Positions 8,927-17,696 are shown, numbered from the stretch's first letter. The stretch: 64,000 nucleotides of DNA from Halomonas getboli (GCF_023094245.1 NZ_JALMEW010000003.1:363847-427846); one strand, 5' to 3'. Numbers and translations: made by a program. The notes: generated from the letters alone by a model not told the origin.

Positions 8927-8954
8927 GGTCGATCTCGCGTGGGGTAAGCGTGGG

Positions 8955-9236
8955 TCACTGCTGAGCCCGGCTGAGGCGGGTCTCGCGGCGGATCAGCATC
9001 AGGTTGCGGAAGTAGATGAACAGCCCCGCGCCCTGGCCGGCGATGAACACCGGGTCGCGGCGATAGATGGCGTAGGCCAGCAGGGTGACGCCGCCGGCGA
9101 GGCTGAAGAACCAGAAGGCCTTGGGCACGATGCTGCGCCGGGCACGCTCGCTGGCCAGCCACTGGACCAGGAAGCGCGCCGAGAACAGCGCCTGGCCCAG
9201 GAAGCCCACGGCCAGCCACAACCACTCGGTGTTCAT
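8955..9236 (-). CDS. Small LAB_N-domain membrane protein
   Basis: 93 residues beginning MNTEWLWLAVGFLGQALFS. Three hydrophobic segments and the FSARFLVQWLASERAR and AGQGAGLFIYFRNL signatures identify the lipid-A-disaccharide-synthase N-terminal (LAB_N) domain, here as a stand-alone protein rather than fused to LpxB. The start codon overlaps the stop of the GT2 gene by 4 nt (ATGA). Such proteins are found beside ArnC/ArnT-type genes and have been suggested to help move lipid-linked sugars, but no activity is established. Confidence 0.8.
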   Translation of the reverse strand: MNTEWLWLAVGFLGQALFSARFLVQWLASERARRSIVPKAFWFFSLAGGVTLLAYAIYRRDPVFIAGQGAGLFIYFRNLMLIRRETRLSRAQQ

Positions 9237-9994
9237 GGGGTGTCTCTCTGCGTCGAGGAGGTATCGTGATGCTCGCGTTCCAGAGGCGTCAGCTCGGCCG
9301 GCAGCCGCGAGCGGTGGCTCAGCCACATCACGCCGAGGATGTCGAGCAGGCCGGCCCACAGGCGGTTGTTGAGGCCGTAGTGGGAGCGCCCGGCGCCGCG
9401 CGGGCGGTGGTTGACCGGCAGCGACACGCAGCGGCCGCCCTGGGACAGGATCAGTGCCGGCAGGAAGCGGTGCATGTGGTTGAAGTAGGGCAGGCGCAGG
9501 AAGGCCCGGCGATGGATGACCTTGAGGCCACAGCCGGTATCCGGGGTGTCGTCCTTGAGCAGGGCGCTGCGCACGCGGTTGGCCACCTTAGAGGACAGGC
9601 GCTTGAGCCAGTCGTCGCGACGGGTGGTGCGGTGCCCGGCGACCAGGGTGACGTCGCCCTGGCGGGCACGCTCGATCAGTCGCGGCAGGTCGGCGGGGTC
9701 GTTCTGGCCGTCGCCGTCGAGGGTCGCCAGCCACTCGCCGCGGGCCTGGTGAGCGGCCTGCCACACCGAGGTGCTCTGCCCGGCGCTCTCGGCATGGCGC
9801 AATGGGCGCAGCCGGTCGTCCGCGGCCGCCCGGGCTTCGAGCATCGCCCAGCTGCCGTCCCGCGAGGCGTCATCCACGACCAGCACTTCATGGTCGATGG
9901 CCGCCAGGGCGGCGGCGATTTCGTCGAGCAGTCCGGGCAGGTTGCCCGACTCGTCTCGGGCGGGAATGATCACGGAAACTAGCGGGACACTCAC
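9233..9994 (-). CDS. GT2 polyprenyl-phosphate glycosyltransferase, ArnC/DPM-like
   Basis: 253 residues, GT-A fold family 2: SVIIPARDESGN at the N-terminus, VVDDASRDGS, and the metal-binding LDGDGQND (DxD region, about residues 92-99). The C-terminal part includes RPRGAGRSHYGL, typical of dolichyl/undecaprenyl-phosphate mannosyl- or aminoarabinosyl-transferases. It should charge a polyprenyl phosphate on the cytoplasmic face to supply the ArnT-like enzymes downstream. Unlike ArnC it lacks two clear C-terminal membrane spans. First gene of the envelope operon; the CTTAAG-rich promoter lies about 60-250 nt upstream. Confidence 0.85.
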   Translation of the reverse strand: MSVPLVSVIIPARDESGNLPGLLDEIAAALAAIDHEVLVVDDASRDGSWAMLEARAAADDRLRPLRHAESAGQSTSVWQAAHQARGEWLATLDGDGQNDPADLPRLIERARQGDVTLVAGHRTTRRDDWLKRLSSKVANRVRSALLKDDTPDTGCGLKVIHRRAFLRLPYFNHMHRFLPALILSQGGRCVSLPVNHRPRGAGRSHYGLNNRLWAGLLDILGVMWLSHRSRLPAELTPLEREHHDTSSTQRDTP

Positions 9995-10282
9995 TGGGGC
10001 TCACTCTCCACTGTCCAGGGCCCTTTCCACTGGCTTGGGCTCAAAGCGAATAATCTTAAGGCGACTGTCTTAACCAAGCCTTAAGCTTGCTTCATTATGG
10101 TGCCTGTGAAAAGCCCGCGCGAGGGAGGCAGGACGAGGACGCCGATATATCGCAACTCCCCGTCGCGCCTGGGTTTCCGAACAGGTGTGGTCTGCGGTGG
10201 TGGGCGCTTAAGCGATGACTATGCCCACGAATGACAACGCTTAAGAAAGCGGACCGGACGAGGCGACGAAAGGGAGAGGCGC
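9995..10282. promoter_or_regulatory. Divergent promoter with repeated CTTAAG hexamers
   Basis: This 288-nt gap separates the envelope operon (minus) from the two-component operon (plus). CTTAAG occurs at 10055-10060, 10080-10085, 10207-10212 and 10240-10245, with CTTAAC at 10069-10074. The last two copies lie within 80 nt of the response regulator start and suit autoregulation. Confidence 0.6.
10069..10085. promoter_or_regulatory. PmrA-box-like site
   Basis: CTTAAC-CAAGC-CTTAAG has two hexamers 5 nt apart. The known PmrA consensus is yTTAAk-N5-yTTAAk; only the last base of the first hexamer departs from it. A further CTTAAG begins 14 nt to the left. The site lies 75-91 nt upstream of the GT2 start, so it probably controls the lipid-modification operon. 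Confidence 0.65.
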
Positions 10283-10945
10283 ATGCGCGTGCTGCTGGTG
10301 GAGGATGACCCGCTGCTGGGGGACGGAATCAAGACCGCCCTGCTGCGCGAGGGGTATGCCGTCGATTGGCTGGAGAACGGCCACGAGGCCATGGCGGCGG
10401 CCCGCTATGACGATTTCTCGGTGATGATTCTCGATCTGGGCCTGCCGGACATCGACGGCATGAAGGTGCTGGAGGCGGTGCGCGGCCGCGGCTCGCTGCC
10501 GGTGCTGATCCTCACCGCCCGCGACGACATCGAGTCGCGCCTGGCGGGCCTCGACGGCGGTGCCGACGACTACGTGCTCAAGCCCTTCGACCTGGCCGAG
10601 CTGCTGGCCCGCCTGCGGGTGGTGATGCGCCGCGCCGAGGGGCGCGCCTCGCAGTATCTCGATGTGGGCGAGCTGCGCATCGACGAGGCCCGCCACCGGG
10701 TGATCTGGCAGGGCGAGGAGATCACGCTGACGCGCCGCGAGTACGCGCTGCTGCTGGAGCTGGCGCGCCATGCGGATCGGGTGATGACGCGCCCCAGGCT
10801 CGAGAACCTGCTCTACGGCTGGGAGGAGGAAGTGGCCTCCAACGCCGTGGAGGTGCATATCCACCACCTGCGCAAGAAGTTCCACAAGGGCCTGATCACC
10901 ACCATCCGGGGTGTCGGCTATCGCCTGAACGCCGGCAGCGCATGA
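10283..10945 (+). CDS. OmpR-family response regulator, PmrA/QseB-like
   Basis: 220 residues. The receiver domain has acidic residues at 8-9 (VEDDP), phospho-acceptor Asp51 (ILDLGLPD) and the conserved Lys100 (VLKPF). The C-terminal winged helix contains LTRREYALLLEL and ends in the TIRGVGYRL wing. This is the PmrA/QseB/BasR subgroup. RBS AGGGAGAGG precedes the ATG. It overlaps the histidine kinase gene by 4 nt. The upstream PmrA-box-like repeats and the divergent lipid-modification genes suggest control of envelope charge in response to cationic peptides, metal or acid; the actual signal is unknown. Confidence 0.9.
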   Translation: MRVLLVEDDPLLGDGIKTALLREGYAVDWLENGHEAMAAARYDDFSVMILDLGLPDIDGMKVLEAVRGRGSLPVLILTARDDIESRLAGLDGGADDYVLKPFDLAELLARLRVVMRRAEGRASQYLDVGELRIDEARHRVIWQGEEITLTRREYALLLELARHADRVMTRPRLENLLYGWEEEVASNAVEVHIHHLRKKFHKGLITTIRGVGYRLNAGSA

Positions 10946-12357
10946 AGTCGATTCGCCGCTATCTCAGCCGCACCCTGGCGCTGGTACTGGCCGGGGCGAC
11001 CCTGCTCACGGTCACCGCCGCCTACCTGATCACCGCCCACGAGACCGAGGAGATCCTCGACGCCCAGCTCAGCCTGCAGGGGCGGGTGGTGGCGAGCCTG
11101 ATCGGCCCCGATACCTCCACCGACGATTTCCGCCGGATCGCCGAGCGGCTGAGTCAGCCGGGGCATCTCGCGCGTTTCTATCACAACGGCGAGCCGACCC
11201 TCGGCGAGACCGGGCAAGTGGCGGCGCTTTACCATCACGAGGAGCGGGAGCTGTCGCTGGGCTTCTGGCAGCGCGACGGCAGCCCGCTGCTGATGGGCTC
11301 GCCCTGGAGCCGCGAGGGCGCCTTCCCGGCGCCCGACGAGGAGGGCTATGCCTGGGTCGCGTACGACGGCGGCCGCTGGCGGGTGTTCTCGATGTTCGAC
11401 GACAACAGCGGGCTGTGGATCCGCTCCGGGGTGAGCATCGAGTTCATGCAGGAGCTCGAGCGCAAGGTCGCCCTGGGCAACCTGGTGCCGATGCTGCTGG
11501 CGCTGCCGCTGCTGCTCGTCGCCATGGGCTGGATCGTGCGCCGCGGGCTGATTCCGATCGGCACCCTGTCGCGTGAAGTGGCCGGGCGCGGCGAGCGCGA
11601 GCTCGGCTTCATCGACGTCGGCGTGCCCCGCGAACTCACCGGGCTGCGCAAGGCGATCAACGACTTCATCGCCCGCCTGCGCGAGACCCTCGAGCGCGAA
11701 CGGCGCTTCACCGCCGACGCCGCCCACGAGCTGCGCACGCCGCTGGCCGGGCTGAAGATCCATCTCGACAACGCCCGGGCCGGAGAGAAGGACTCGCTGG
11801 ACAAGGCCTATCGCGGCGTGGAACGGCTGCAGCGGGTGGTCGAGCAGCTGCTGGTGCTGGCGCGGCTGGATCGCCGCGAGACGCGCGAGGCCCGCAACAT
11901 CGACCTCTATCCGCTGGTGCTCGAGCTGGTCGCCGAGCTGTGGCCCTGGGCTCAGGCACGGCAACAGGAGATGACCCTGCACGGTGCTCAGGCGCTGTGG
12001 GTGCGGGCCGATCCGGTCGAGGTGGGCATCCTGATCCGCAACCTGCTGGACAACGCCCTGCGCTACACCCCGGAGCACGGCGAGGTGGCGATCACGCTCT
12101 CCGAGACGCCCGGCGGCGCCGTGCTTTCGGTGCGCGACAGCGGCCCGGGGATCCCGGAAGAGGCTCTCGCCACCATCACCGAGCGTTTCCGGCGCGCCGC
12201 CGACCAGCGCACCACCGGCAGCGGCCTGGGGCTGTCGATCGTCAAGCAGCTGGCCGAGCGCCAGCAGGCCCGGCTGACGCTGCGCAACTGTCATCCGCAC
12301 GGCCTGGAGGCTGCGCTGTGCTGGCCGGCGGTGGAGGGCGATGGCACCAACGCCTGA
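10942..12357 (+). CDS. Sensor histidine kinase, PmrB/QseC-like
   Basis: 471 residues: membrane span about 9-31, a periplasmic sensor domain about 32-175, second span about 182-200, HAMP linker, HisKA with phospho-acceptor His262 (DAAHELRTPLAG), and an ATPase domain with N box (RNLLDNALRYTP), DSGPGIPEE and the G2 box TGSGLGLSI. The architecture is that of QseC/PmrB (about 450 residues in QseC). It is translationally coupled to the response regulator. The periplasmic domain lacks an obvious ExxE iron-binding pair of PmrB type that I could be sure of, so the ligand is open. Confidence 0.88.
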   Translation: MKSIRRYLSRTLALVLAGATLLTVTAAYLITAHETEEILDAQLSLQGRVVASLIGPDTSTDDFRRIAERLSQPGHLARFYHNGEPTLGETGQVAALYHHEERELSLGFWQRDGSPLLMGSPWSREGAFPAPDEEGYAWVAYDGGRWRVFSMFDDNSGLWIRSGVSIEFMQELERKVALGNLVPMLLALPLLLVAMGWIVRRGLIPIGTLSREVAGRGERELGFIDVGVPRELTGLRKAINDFIARLRETLERERRFTADAAHELRTPLAGLKIHLDNARAGEKDSLDKAYRGVERLQRVVEQLLVLARLDRRETREARNIDLYPLVLELVAELWPWAQARQQEMTLHGAQALWVRADPVEVGILIRNLLDNALRYTPEHGEVAITLSETPGGAVLSVRDSGPGIPEEALATITERFRRAADQRTTGSGLGLSIVKQLAERQQARLTLRNCHPHGLEAALCWPAVEGDGTNA

Positions 12358-12522
12358 GCCTTGCGTCCCCGGAGGCGTGGCGCCCGCCGGGCGCCGCGCG
12401 GGCAGGATCGACGGGACCGATGGCGGGCGAACCGAGCCTCGCTGAACATGAGCGCTGGCTTGTGGTCGATGACAACACTGTTTCGTTGCTAACGACCACC
12501 TCCCGCCACCGAGGGCCTCGCC

Positions 12523-13755
12523 GTGTTCCGTTCCTTCTTCCCCAAGCCATCCTGGTTCTTCGCCAGCGCCGCCCTGTGGGTATTGGCCGTCGGCCTGCTG
12601 TGGGAGACGACGGCGAGAGGCTGGGGCGGAGTCGTCGGGCTGGGCCCGCCGGGCGACGGCGCCGCGCTGCCCATCGGCGCCTCGCGCTTCTGGTCGCCGA
12701 GCTTTCTGTGGTTCTACCTCTACTACGCCCTCTGCACCGGCCTGTTCGGCGCCTTCTGGTGCTGGCGGCAGCCGCACCCCTGGCAGCGCTGGTCGATCTT
12801 CGGCAGCGCCCTGCTGATCTTTCTCACCTACTTCATGGTGCAGACCAGCGTCGCCGTCAACGCCTGGTACGGCCCCTTCTGGAACATGATCCAGCAGGCC
12901 CTGAGCGGCGACGGCACGGTCGCGGCGAGCGACGTCTACGGGGAGATGGCGGCGTTCGCCGGCATCGCCTTCTTCGCCGTCTCGATCGGGGTCTTCAACC
13001 TGTTCTTCGTCAGCCACTACATCTTCCGCTGGCGCACGGCGATGAACGCCTACTACATGGCTCGCTGGCCGCGCCTGCGCGGGGTCGAGGGCGCGGCGCA
13101 GCGCGTTCAGGAAGACACCATGCGCTTCTCGAGCACCCTGGAGAGCCTGGGCGTGAGCCTGCTCAAGTCGGTGCTGACGCTGATCGCCTTCCTGCCGCTG
13201 CTGGTCGGGCTGTCCCGCCACGTGGTGCAGCTGCCGCTGATCGGGGCGCTGCCCGACGCCCTGGTGTGGTCGGCGCTGGTCTGGTCGCTGGCCGGCACGC
13301 TGCTGCTGATGCTGGTGGGGATTCGCCTGCCCGGGCTCGAGTTTCGCAACCAGCGCGTCGAGGCGGCCTATCGCAAGGAGCTGGTCTATGCCGAGGACGA
13401 TCCGCGGCGGGGCGAGCCGGTCACGGTCGCCGAGCTGTTCGCCAACGTGCGTCGCAGCTATTTCCGGCTGTACTGGCACTACGCCTACTTCAACGTCGCG
13501 CGGATCTTCTATCTGCAGGCGGACACCGTCTTCGCCTTCGTCGTGCTGACGCCGTCGATCGTCGCCGGCAAGCTGACGCTGGGCCTGCTGCAGCAGATCC
13601 TCAACGTCTTCGGCCAGGTGCGCGAGTCGTTCCAGTACCTGGTCAACTCCTGGCCGACCATCATCGAGCTGCTGTCGATCTACAAGCGCCTGCGGCATTT
13701 CGAGGCGATGCTCGCCGAGCAGGAAGCGCCTCGCCTGGAGGCCCAGCCGGGCTAG
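12523..13755 (+). CDS. sbmA: SbmA/BacA-type peptide transporter
   Basis: 410 residues (E. coli SbmA 406), a proton-driven inner-membrane protein that imports proline-rich peptides, microcins and some modified peptides. The family signature [12 protein letters not shown] sits near residues 196-207, and [31 protein letters not shown] and [22 protein letters not shown] are characteristic blocks. About eight membrane spans. The start is GTG with GAGGG about 9 nt upstream. It follows the sensor kinase by 165 nt in the same direction and may be part of the same stress response. It converges on mtfA. Confidence 0.9.
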   Translation: MFRSFFPKPSWFFASAALWVLAVGLLWETTARGWGGVVGLGPPGDGAALPIGASRFWSPSFLWFYLYYALCTGLFGAFWCWRQPHPWQRWSIFGSALLIFLTYFMVQTSVAVNAWYGPFWNMIQQALSGDGTVAASDVYGEMAAFAGIAFFAVSIGVFNLFFVSHYIFRWRTAMNAYYMARWPRLRGVEGAAQRVQEDTMRFSSTLESLGVSLLKSVLTLIAFLPLLVGLSRHVVQLPLIGALPDALVWSALVWSLAGTLLLMLVGIRLPGLEFRNQRVEAAYRKELVYAEDDPRRGEPVTVAELFANVRRSYFRLYWHYAYFNVARIFYLQADTVFAFVVLTPSIVAGKLTLGLLQQILNVFGQVRESFQYLVNSWPTIIELLSIYKRLRHFEAMLAEQEAPRLEAQPG

Positions 13756-13768
13756 ACGTCTGGCGGCC

Positions 13769-14578
13769 TCAGCCGTCGTGCGCGGCGGCGGGCCAGCTCC
13801 GCGGGTCCTGGCCGAAGTAGCGGGCGAGCAGGGCGTAGAGGGCGGGATAGGCGGCGTGCAGCGCCTCGGGGGCGGCGAAGAAGTATTCGCAGCTCACCGC
13901 GAAGCATTCACCGGGATGGCTGGCGGCGTAGTCGTCGATGGGCGTCGGCTCGCCGCGGGCGAGGTGCGCCTGGAGGTCGTCCCACACGGCGGTGAAGACC
14001 CGGTGCCAGTCGTGCGGGTCCATGTCGCCGGGGAGCGGCGGATAGCCGTCGGCGTCCAGCGAGTTGGCCATGTCGAGCTTGTGGGCCAGCTCGTGGATCA
14101 CCACGTTGAAGCCGTCCAGCCTCCCGCTTTCCATCAGGTCCGGATAGGCCACCACCACTGGGCCCTGGTGGGAGGTCTCGCCGGCGCGCTCATCGTCGTA
14201 CGCGTGCATCACCCCGAATTCGTCCATCTCCTCCACCCGGCGATGGAAGGCGTCGGGCACGATCAGGATCTCGTGCAGCCCGGCGAAGGCCTCGCGGTGG
14301 GTGGTCTCGTCCCAGCCCAGGGTCAGCAGGCAGCCCTGGGCGGCGATGGCCAGCCGCGCCGGCACGTCGAAGTCGATCGACGGATCGAGTTCGGGATGGC
14401 GGCTCAGGCGCTTGGCATGGGCGAAGCGCCAGGCGCGATGACCCAGGCGTTCGGCGGCCGGCTCGGGCACGGCGGCGAGCAGCGGCAGCCGCGCCCGGGC
14501 CTCGACCCAGTCGTCGGCGGGGAAGGGGTGGCGGGCCTCGAAGCGCGCCGCCCGCCAGCGCTTCAGCCGTTCCAGCAC
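13769..14578 (-). CDS. mtfA: MtfA-type zinc peptidase
   Basis: 269 residues (E. coli MtfA 265). The zincin motif HELAH lies near residue 158 in VVIHELAHKLDMANSLDADG, with downstream acidic residues characteristic of the family. In E. coli, MtfA is a cytosolic aminopeptidase that also binds and titrates the Mlc repressor, linking it to glucose PTS control. No ptsG or mlc is nearby here. It lies 4 nt downstream of the GNAT-nitrilase gene on the same strand, so the two are probably cotranscribed. Confidence 0.85.
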   Translation of the reverse strand: MLERLKRWRAARFEARHPFPADDWVEARARLPLLAAVPEPAAERLGHRAWRFAHAKRLSRHPELDPSIDFDVPARLAIAAQGCLLTLGWDETTHREAFAGLHEILIVPDAFHRRVEEMDEFGVMHAYDDERAGETSHQGPVVVAYPDLMESGRLDGFNVVIHELAHKLDMANSLDADGYPPLPGDMDPHDWHRVFTAVWDDLQAHLARGEPTPIDDYAASHPGECFAVSCEYFFAAPEALHAAYPALYALLARYFGQDPRSWPAAAHDG

Positions 14579-14582
14579 GGCC

Positions 14583-16172
14583 TCAGCTCTCGTCCGCGTC
14601 GCGGCCCCCGGATGGCCGCCCCCCGGACTTCCACGACCAGTCGCGCAGGCGCAGGTCGAACAGGTCCTGGCGGCGGTCCTTGAGGTTGGTCACCGAGCCC
14701 TCGTTGCGCACCACGGTGAGCCGGGTCAGGTCCAGGTCCGAGAACATGATCATCTCGGTGTTGGGCGTGGTCTCGGCCAGCACGGCATCGTGGGGGAAGG
14801 AGAAGTCCGAGGGCGAGAACACCGACGACTGGGCATACTGGATGTCGAGGTTCTCGATCGACGGCACGTTGCCGACGCTGCCGCACAGCACCACGTAGCA
14901 CTCGTTCTCGATGGCGCGGGCCTGGGCGCAGTGGCGCACCCGCAGGTAGCCGTTCTTGGTGTCGGTCCAGAACGGCACGAACAGGATGTCCATGTCCTGC
15001 TCGGCGAGCAGCCGCGACAGCTCGGGGAACTCCACGTCGTAGCAGATCTGGATGCCGATGCGGCCGGCGTCGGTCTCGAACACCTGCAGCTCGTCGCCGC
15101 CCTCGATCACCCAGTCGCGACGCTCCTGGGGCGTGATGTGCAGCTTGGCCTGGCGTTCGATGGAGCCGTCGCGGTGGCACAGGTAGGCGACGTTGTAGAG
15201 CCGGTCTTCCTCGCCGACCTCGATCATCGAGCCGGCCACGATGTTGATGTTGTAGGCCACCGCCATGCGCGACAGCTCGGTCTTGAAGCGTTCGGTGAAG
15301 CCGGCCAGGAAGCGGATGGCGGCGATCTGGTCCTGCTGGGCGGCGCGGTCCTGCAGGCCCATCAGCGGGGCGTTGAACAGCTCCGGGAAGACCGCGAAGT
15401 CGCTCTGGTAGTCGGCCAGGGCGTCGACGAAGTACTCGACCTGCTGCAGCACCGCCTCGACCGAGGCGAACTCGCGCATCTGCCACTGCACGGCGCCGAC
15501 GCGGACCTGGGTCTTGCGCGTCTCGAGCACTCGCTCGGCGGGCTCGAACAGGATGTTGTTCCACTCCAGCAGGGTCGCGTAGCCCTGGGACTTCTCGTCC
15601 TCGGGCAGGTACTTGCGCAGCAGCCGCTTGACCTGGAAATCGTTGGCCAGCTGGAACGACAGGATGGGGTCGTGAATCTCCTTGCGCGCCACCTTGTCGA
15701 TGTATTCCGCCGGCGAGAGCTCGTCGGCGTACTGGTGGTATTGGGGAATCCGCCCGCCGGCCAGGATCGCCCGCATGTTCAGCGAGCGGCACAGCTCCTT
15801 GCGCGCCTCGTAGAGTCGCCGACCCAAACGGTAGCCGCGGTAGTCCGGGTGGATCAGCACGTCGAGGCCGTACATGGCATCGCCCTCGGCGTCGTTGAGG
15901 ATGATCTCGCGGCTGCCGATCAGGTCGTCGTACTGGTGGGGGTTGGAGAACTCGTCGTAGTCGACCTGCACGGTCAGCGCCACGCCGACCAGCCGGCCGT
16001 CGTCCTCGATGGCGATCTGGCCGTCGGGAAACGCCTGGATCAGCTTGTCGATGGTGTGCTCGGGCCAGGCGCCGCCGATGTCGTGGTAGACGGCGTCCAT
16101 CAGCGTCTTGAGCTGCGGATAGTCGTCCTGCGTCAGGTTGCGCAGATTGAGATGCAGATCGTCGAGGGACAT
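14583..16172 (-). CDS. GNAT acetyltransferase - carbon-nitrogen hydrolase fusion
   Basis: 529 residues in two domains. Residues about 5-200 form a GNAT acetyltransferase (acetyl-CoA loop around HPDYRGYRLGRRLYEARK). Residues about 225-500 are a nitrilase-superfamily hydrolase with a Glu-Lys-Cys triad: Glu near 264 (FAVFPELFNAPL), Lys near 344 (AKLHITPQE), Cys near 377 (GIQICYDVEFPEL). This is the YhcX-type architecture found in many bacteria; its substrate is unknown, probably a small amide. The start at 16172 has GGAGAG about 9 nt upstream. Downstream mtfA is probably in the same transcript. Confidence 0.85.
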   Translation of the reverse strand: MSLDDLHLNLRNLTQDDYPQLKTLMDAVYHDIGGAWPEHTIDKLIQAFPDGQIAIEDDGRLVGVALTVQVDYDEFSNPHQYDDLIGSREIILNDAEGDAMYGLDVLIHPDYRGYRLGRRLYEARKELCRSLNMRAILAGGRIPQYHQYADELSPAEYIDKVARKEIHDPILSFQLANDFQVKRLLRKYLPEDEKSQGYATLLEWNNILFEPAERVLETRKTQVRVGAVQWQMREFASVEAVLQQVEYFVDALADYQSDFAVFPELFNAPLMGLQDRAAQQDQIAAIRFLAGFTERFKTELSRMAVAYNINIVAGSMIEVGEEDRLYNVAYLCHRDGSIERQAKLHITPQERRDWVIEGGDELQVFETDAGRIGIQICYDVEFPELSRLLAEQDMDILFVPFWTDTKNGYLRVRHCAQARAIENECYVVLCGSVGNVPSIENLDIQYAQSSVFSPSDFSFPHDAVLAETTPNTEMIMFSDLDLTRLTVVRNEGSVTNLKDRRQDLFDLRLRDWSWKSGGRPSGGRDADES

Positions 16173-16303
16173 GCCGCGGGCTCTCCGGTCGGGGAACGAA
16201 AGCCGCAGTTTAGCAGCCTCTTGGCCTCGGGCCGACAGGCGTAGTGGGGGAGCCTCGCGATCGCACTCGACCTTCCGGCGCAATCGAAAAAGTCGTCGAG
16301 CGA

Positions 16304-16408
16304 AGGCTAGACAAGGCAAACATCAGCGAGAATGCGGAGTTTACTTGGGGGGTAAATGAGCAGTTCGATCGGACTCGCGCACGAGCTGATGTTTAACGCC
16401 GTATAGCC
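16304..16408. repeat. Long imperfect palindrome in intergenic DNA
   Basis: Arms AAACATCAGC (16318-16327) and GCTGATGTTT (16385-16394) are perfect inverted copies. They are flanked by GGCTAGAC/GTATAGCC and enclose a hairpin tip TTTAC-N7-GTAAA (16340-16356). The symmetry over about 100 nt, between two co-directional genes, looks like a dispersed intergenic element or a folded RNA. Confidence 0.55.
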
Positions 16409-16433
16409 GAGCGCAGACACTTTCCTGCACCGT

Positions 16434-16703
16434 CTAGCGCAGCTGGCTGTCCTTGCTGCCCCGGCGATTGAAGCCGCCGCCACCCGGCCCCTGGCGCCTG
16501 TCGCGTTCGGCCTGGCAGGCGAGGCACAGCCGCACGCCGGGCACCGCCTGGCGCCGCGCCTCGGGGATCGGCTCGCCGCATTCGTCGCATTCACGGGCGC
16601 TCTCGCCGCGGGGAATCGCGCGCCGGGCGCGCTCCAGCTCGTCCTGCACGCTGTCGTCGATCTGCTGCTGGACGTCGCCGTCCTTCGACCAGCCTCCGGC
16701 CAT
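16434..16703 (-). CDS. DksA/TraR-type C4 zinc finger protein (YbiI-like)
   Basis: 89 residues. Cys39-Cys42 (CDEC) and Cys60-Cys63 (CLAC) form the C4 zinc finger of the DksA/TraR family, after a short acidic coiled-coil-like helix (about 10-30). Length and motif spacing match the small YbiI-type proteins rather than full DksA (about 150 residues), so the secondary-channel coiled coil is too short for classic DksA action. Start codon supported by a GGAGG about 11 nt upstream. Function of the subgroup is not established; ppGpp-independent RNA polymerase modulation is possible. Confidence 0.85.
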   Translation of the reverse strand: MAGGWSKDGDVQQQIDDSVQDELERARRAIPRGESARECDECGEPIPEARRQAVPGVRLCLACQAERDRRQGPGGGGFNRRGSKDSQLR

Positions 16704-16790
16704 CTCCGCTGTCCTCCGTGGTGGTTGTGGTGTCGTGGTTTCATCCTAGGGCCTGTGCGGGCCGCGTCCAGAGCGTCCGGCCGGGATCGA

Positions 16791-17696
16791 CTAGCCCGTG
16801 CGCCGAGTTGCCTGGCGGCTGACCAGCGGGCGGGTCAGCGTCTGGGCCATCACCACCCCGGCGAGAATCAGGGCGCCGCCCAGGAAGTGGAAGGCGGAGA
16901 CGGTCTCGCCAAGCACGAACATGGCGATGATGGCGCTGAACAGCGGCATCAGGTTGATGAAGATGCTCGAGCGGTTGGCGCCGATACGGCGGATGGCGTG
17001 CATCCACAGGTAGGTGGTGACGATCGAGGCGGGAATGCCGGCGTAGGCGATCAGGCCGAGATTGTCGGCGTTGACCGGCGTCATCGGGCCCGCCAGGTAG
17101 GGCGGCAACAGCAGCAGCACGGCGAAGATCACCTGGGCGTAGAGCAGCACCCAGGGCGGCAGGTCGATCGTCCAGCGCCGCAGCATCACCCCGTAGAGGG
17201 CGTAGCAGGTGGCGGCCACCACCATCAGCGCGTCACCCGTGGCGACCTTCAGCTCGAGCAGCGACAGCGGGTCTCCCTGGCCCAGCAGCACGCTGACGCC
17301 GGCGAGCGCCAGCACGCCGCCGGCCACGCCGCCGAGGCTCGGCGGTTCACGCAGTATCAGGGCGCTGAGCAGCACCGTGATCAGCGGCACCATGGCGGCC
17401 AGAATGCCCATGTTGGTGGCCGAGGTGGTCTCGGCGGCCACGTAGGCCAGGCCCTGCCACAGCCCCATGCCCAAGAGCCCGAGCGTCGCCAGCTTCGGCC
17501 ATTCGCGGCGGATGGTGGCGCGATGGCGCCAGGCGGCCGGAGCGACGAAGGGCGTCATCACCGCCAGCGCCAGCAGCCAGCGCAGGAAGGCGATGCTGCT
17601 GGGGGCGATGGCGCCGACGGTGAGCTGATTGATGGTCATGTTGCCCGACCAGATCAGCACGGCGCCGAGCGGCAGCAGGAAGACGAACGGTGACAT
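16791..17696 (-). CDS. DMT superfamily (EamA) transporter
   Basis: 301 residues with about ten membrane spans in two EamA repeats (first opening FVFLLPLGAVLIWSGNMT, second after about residue 150). EamA proteins export metabolites or amino acids across the inner membrane; specificity cannot be read from sequence. The start at 17696 (MSPFVFL) is chosen because GAGGAT lies about 7 nt upstream; an in-frame ATG 51 nt earlier adds a charged non-membrane leader. Monocistronic in appearance: the flanking gene to the right is 158 nt away. Confidence 0.85.
   Translation of the reverse strand: MSPFVFLLPLGAVLIWSGNMTINQLTVGAIAPSSIAFLRWLLALAVMTPFVAPAAWRHRATIRREWPKLATLGLLGMGLWQGLAYVAAETTSATNMGILAAMVPLITVLLSALILREPPSLGGVAGGVLALAGVSVLLGQGDPLSLLELKVATGDALMVVAATCYALYGVMLRRWTIDLPPWVLLYAQVIFAVLLLLPPYLAGPMTPVNADNLGLIAYAGIPASIVTTYLWMHAIRRIGANRSSIFINLMPLFSAIIAMFVLGETVSAFHFLGGALILAGVVMAQTLTRPLVSRQATRRTG

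Noticed and set aside
10918..13698. Minus-strand open frame of over 900 codons opposite the kinase and sbmA genes
   Set aside because: Same shadow effect; low-complexity Gln/His/Gly-rich translation, while the plus strand carries intact kinase and SbmA motifs.
16307..16744. Longer frame extending the DksA-like region in another frame across the palindrome
   Set aside because: It crosses the palindromic element and is Arg/Pro/Ser-rich without homology; the 89-residue C4 zinc finger frame explains the coding signal.
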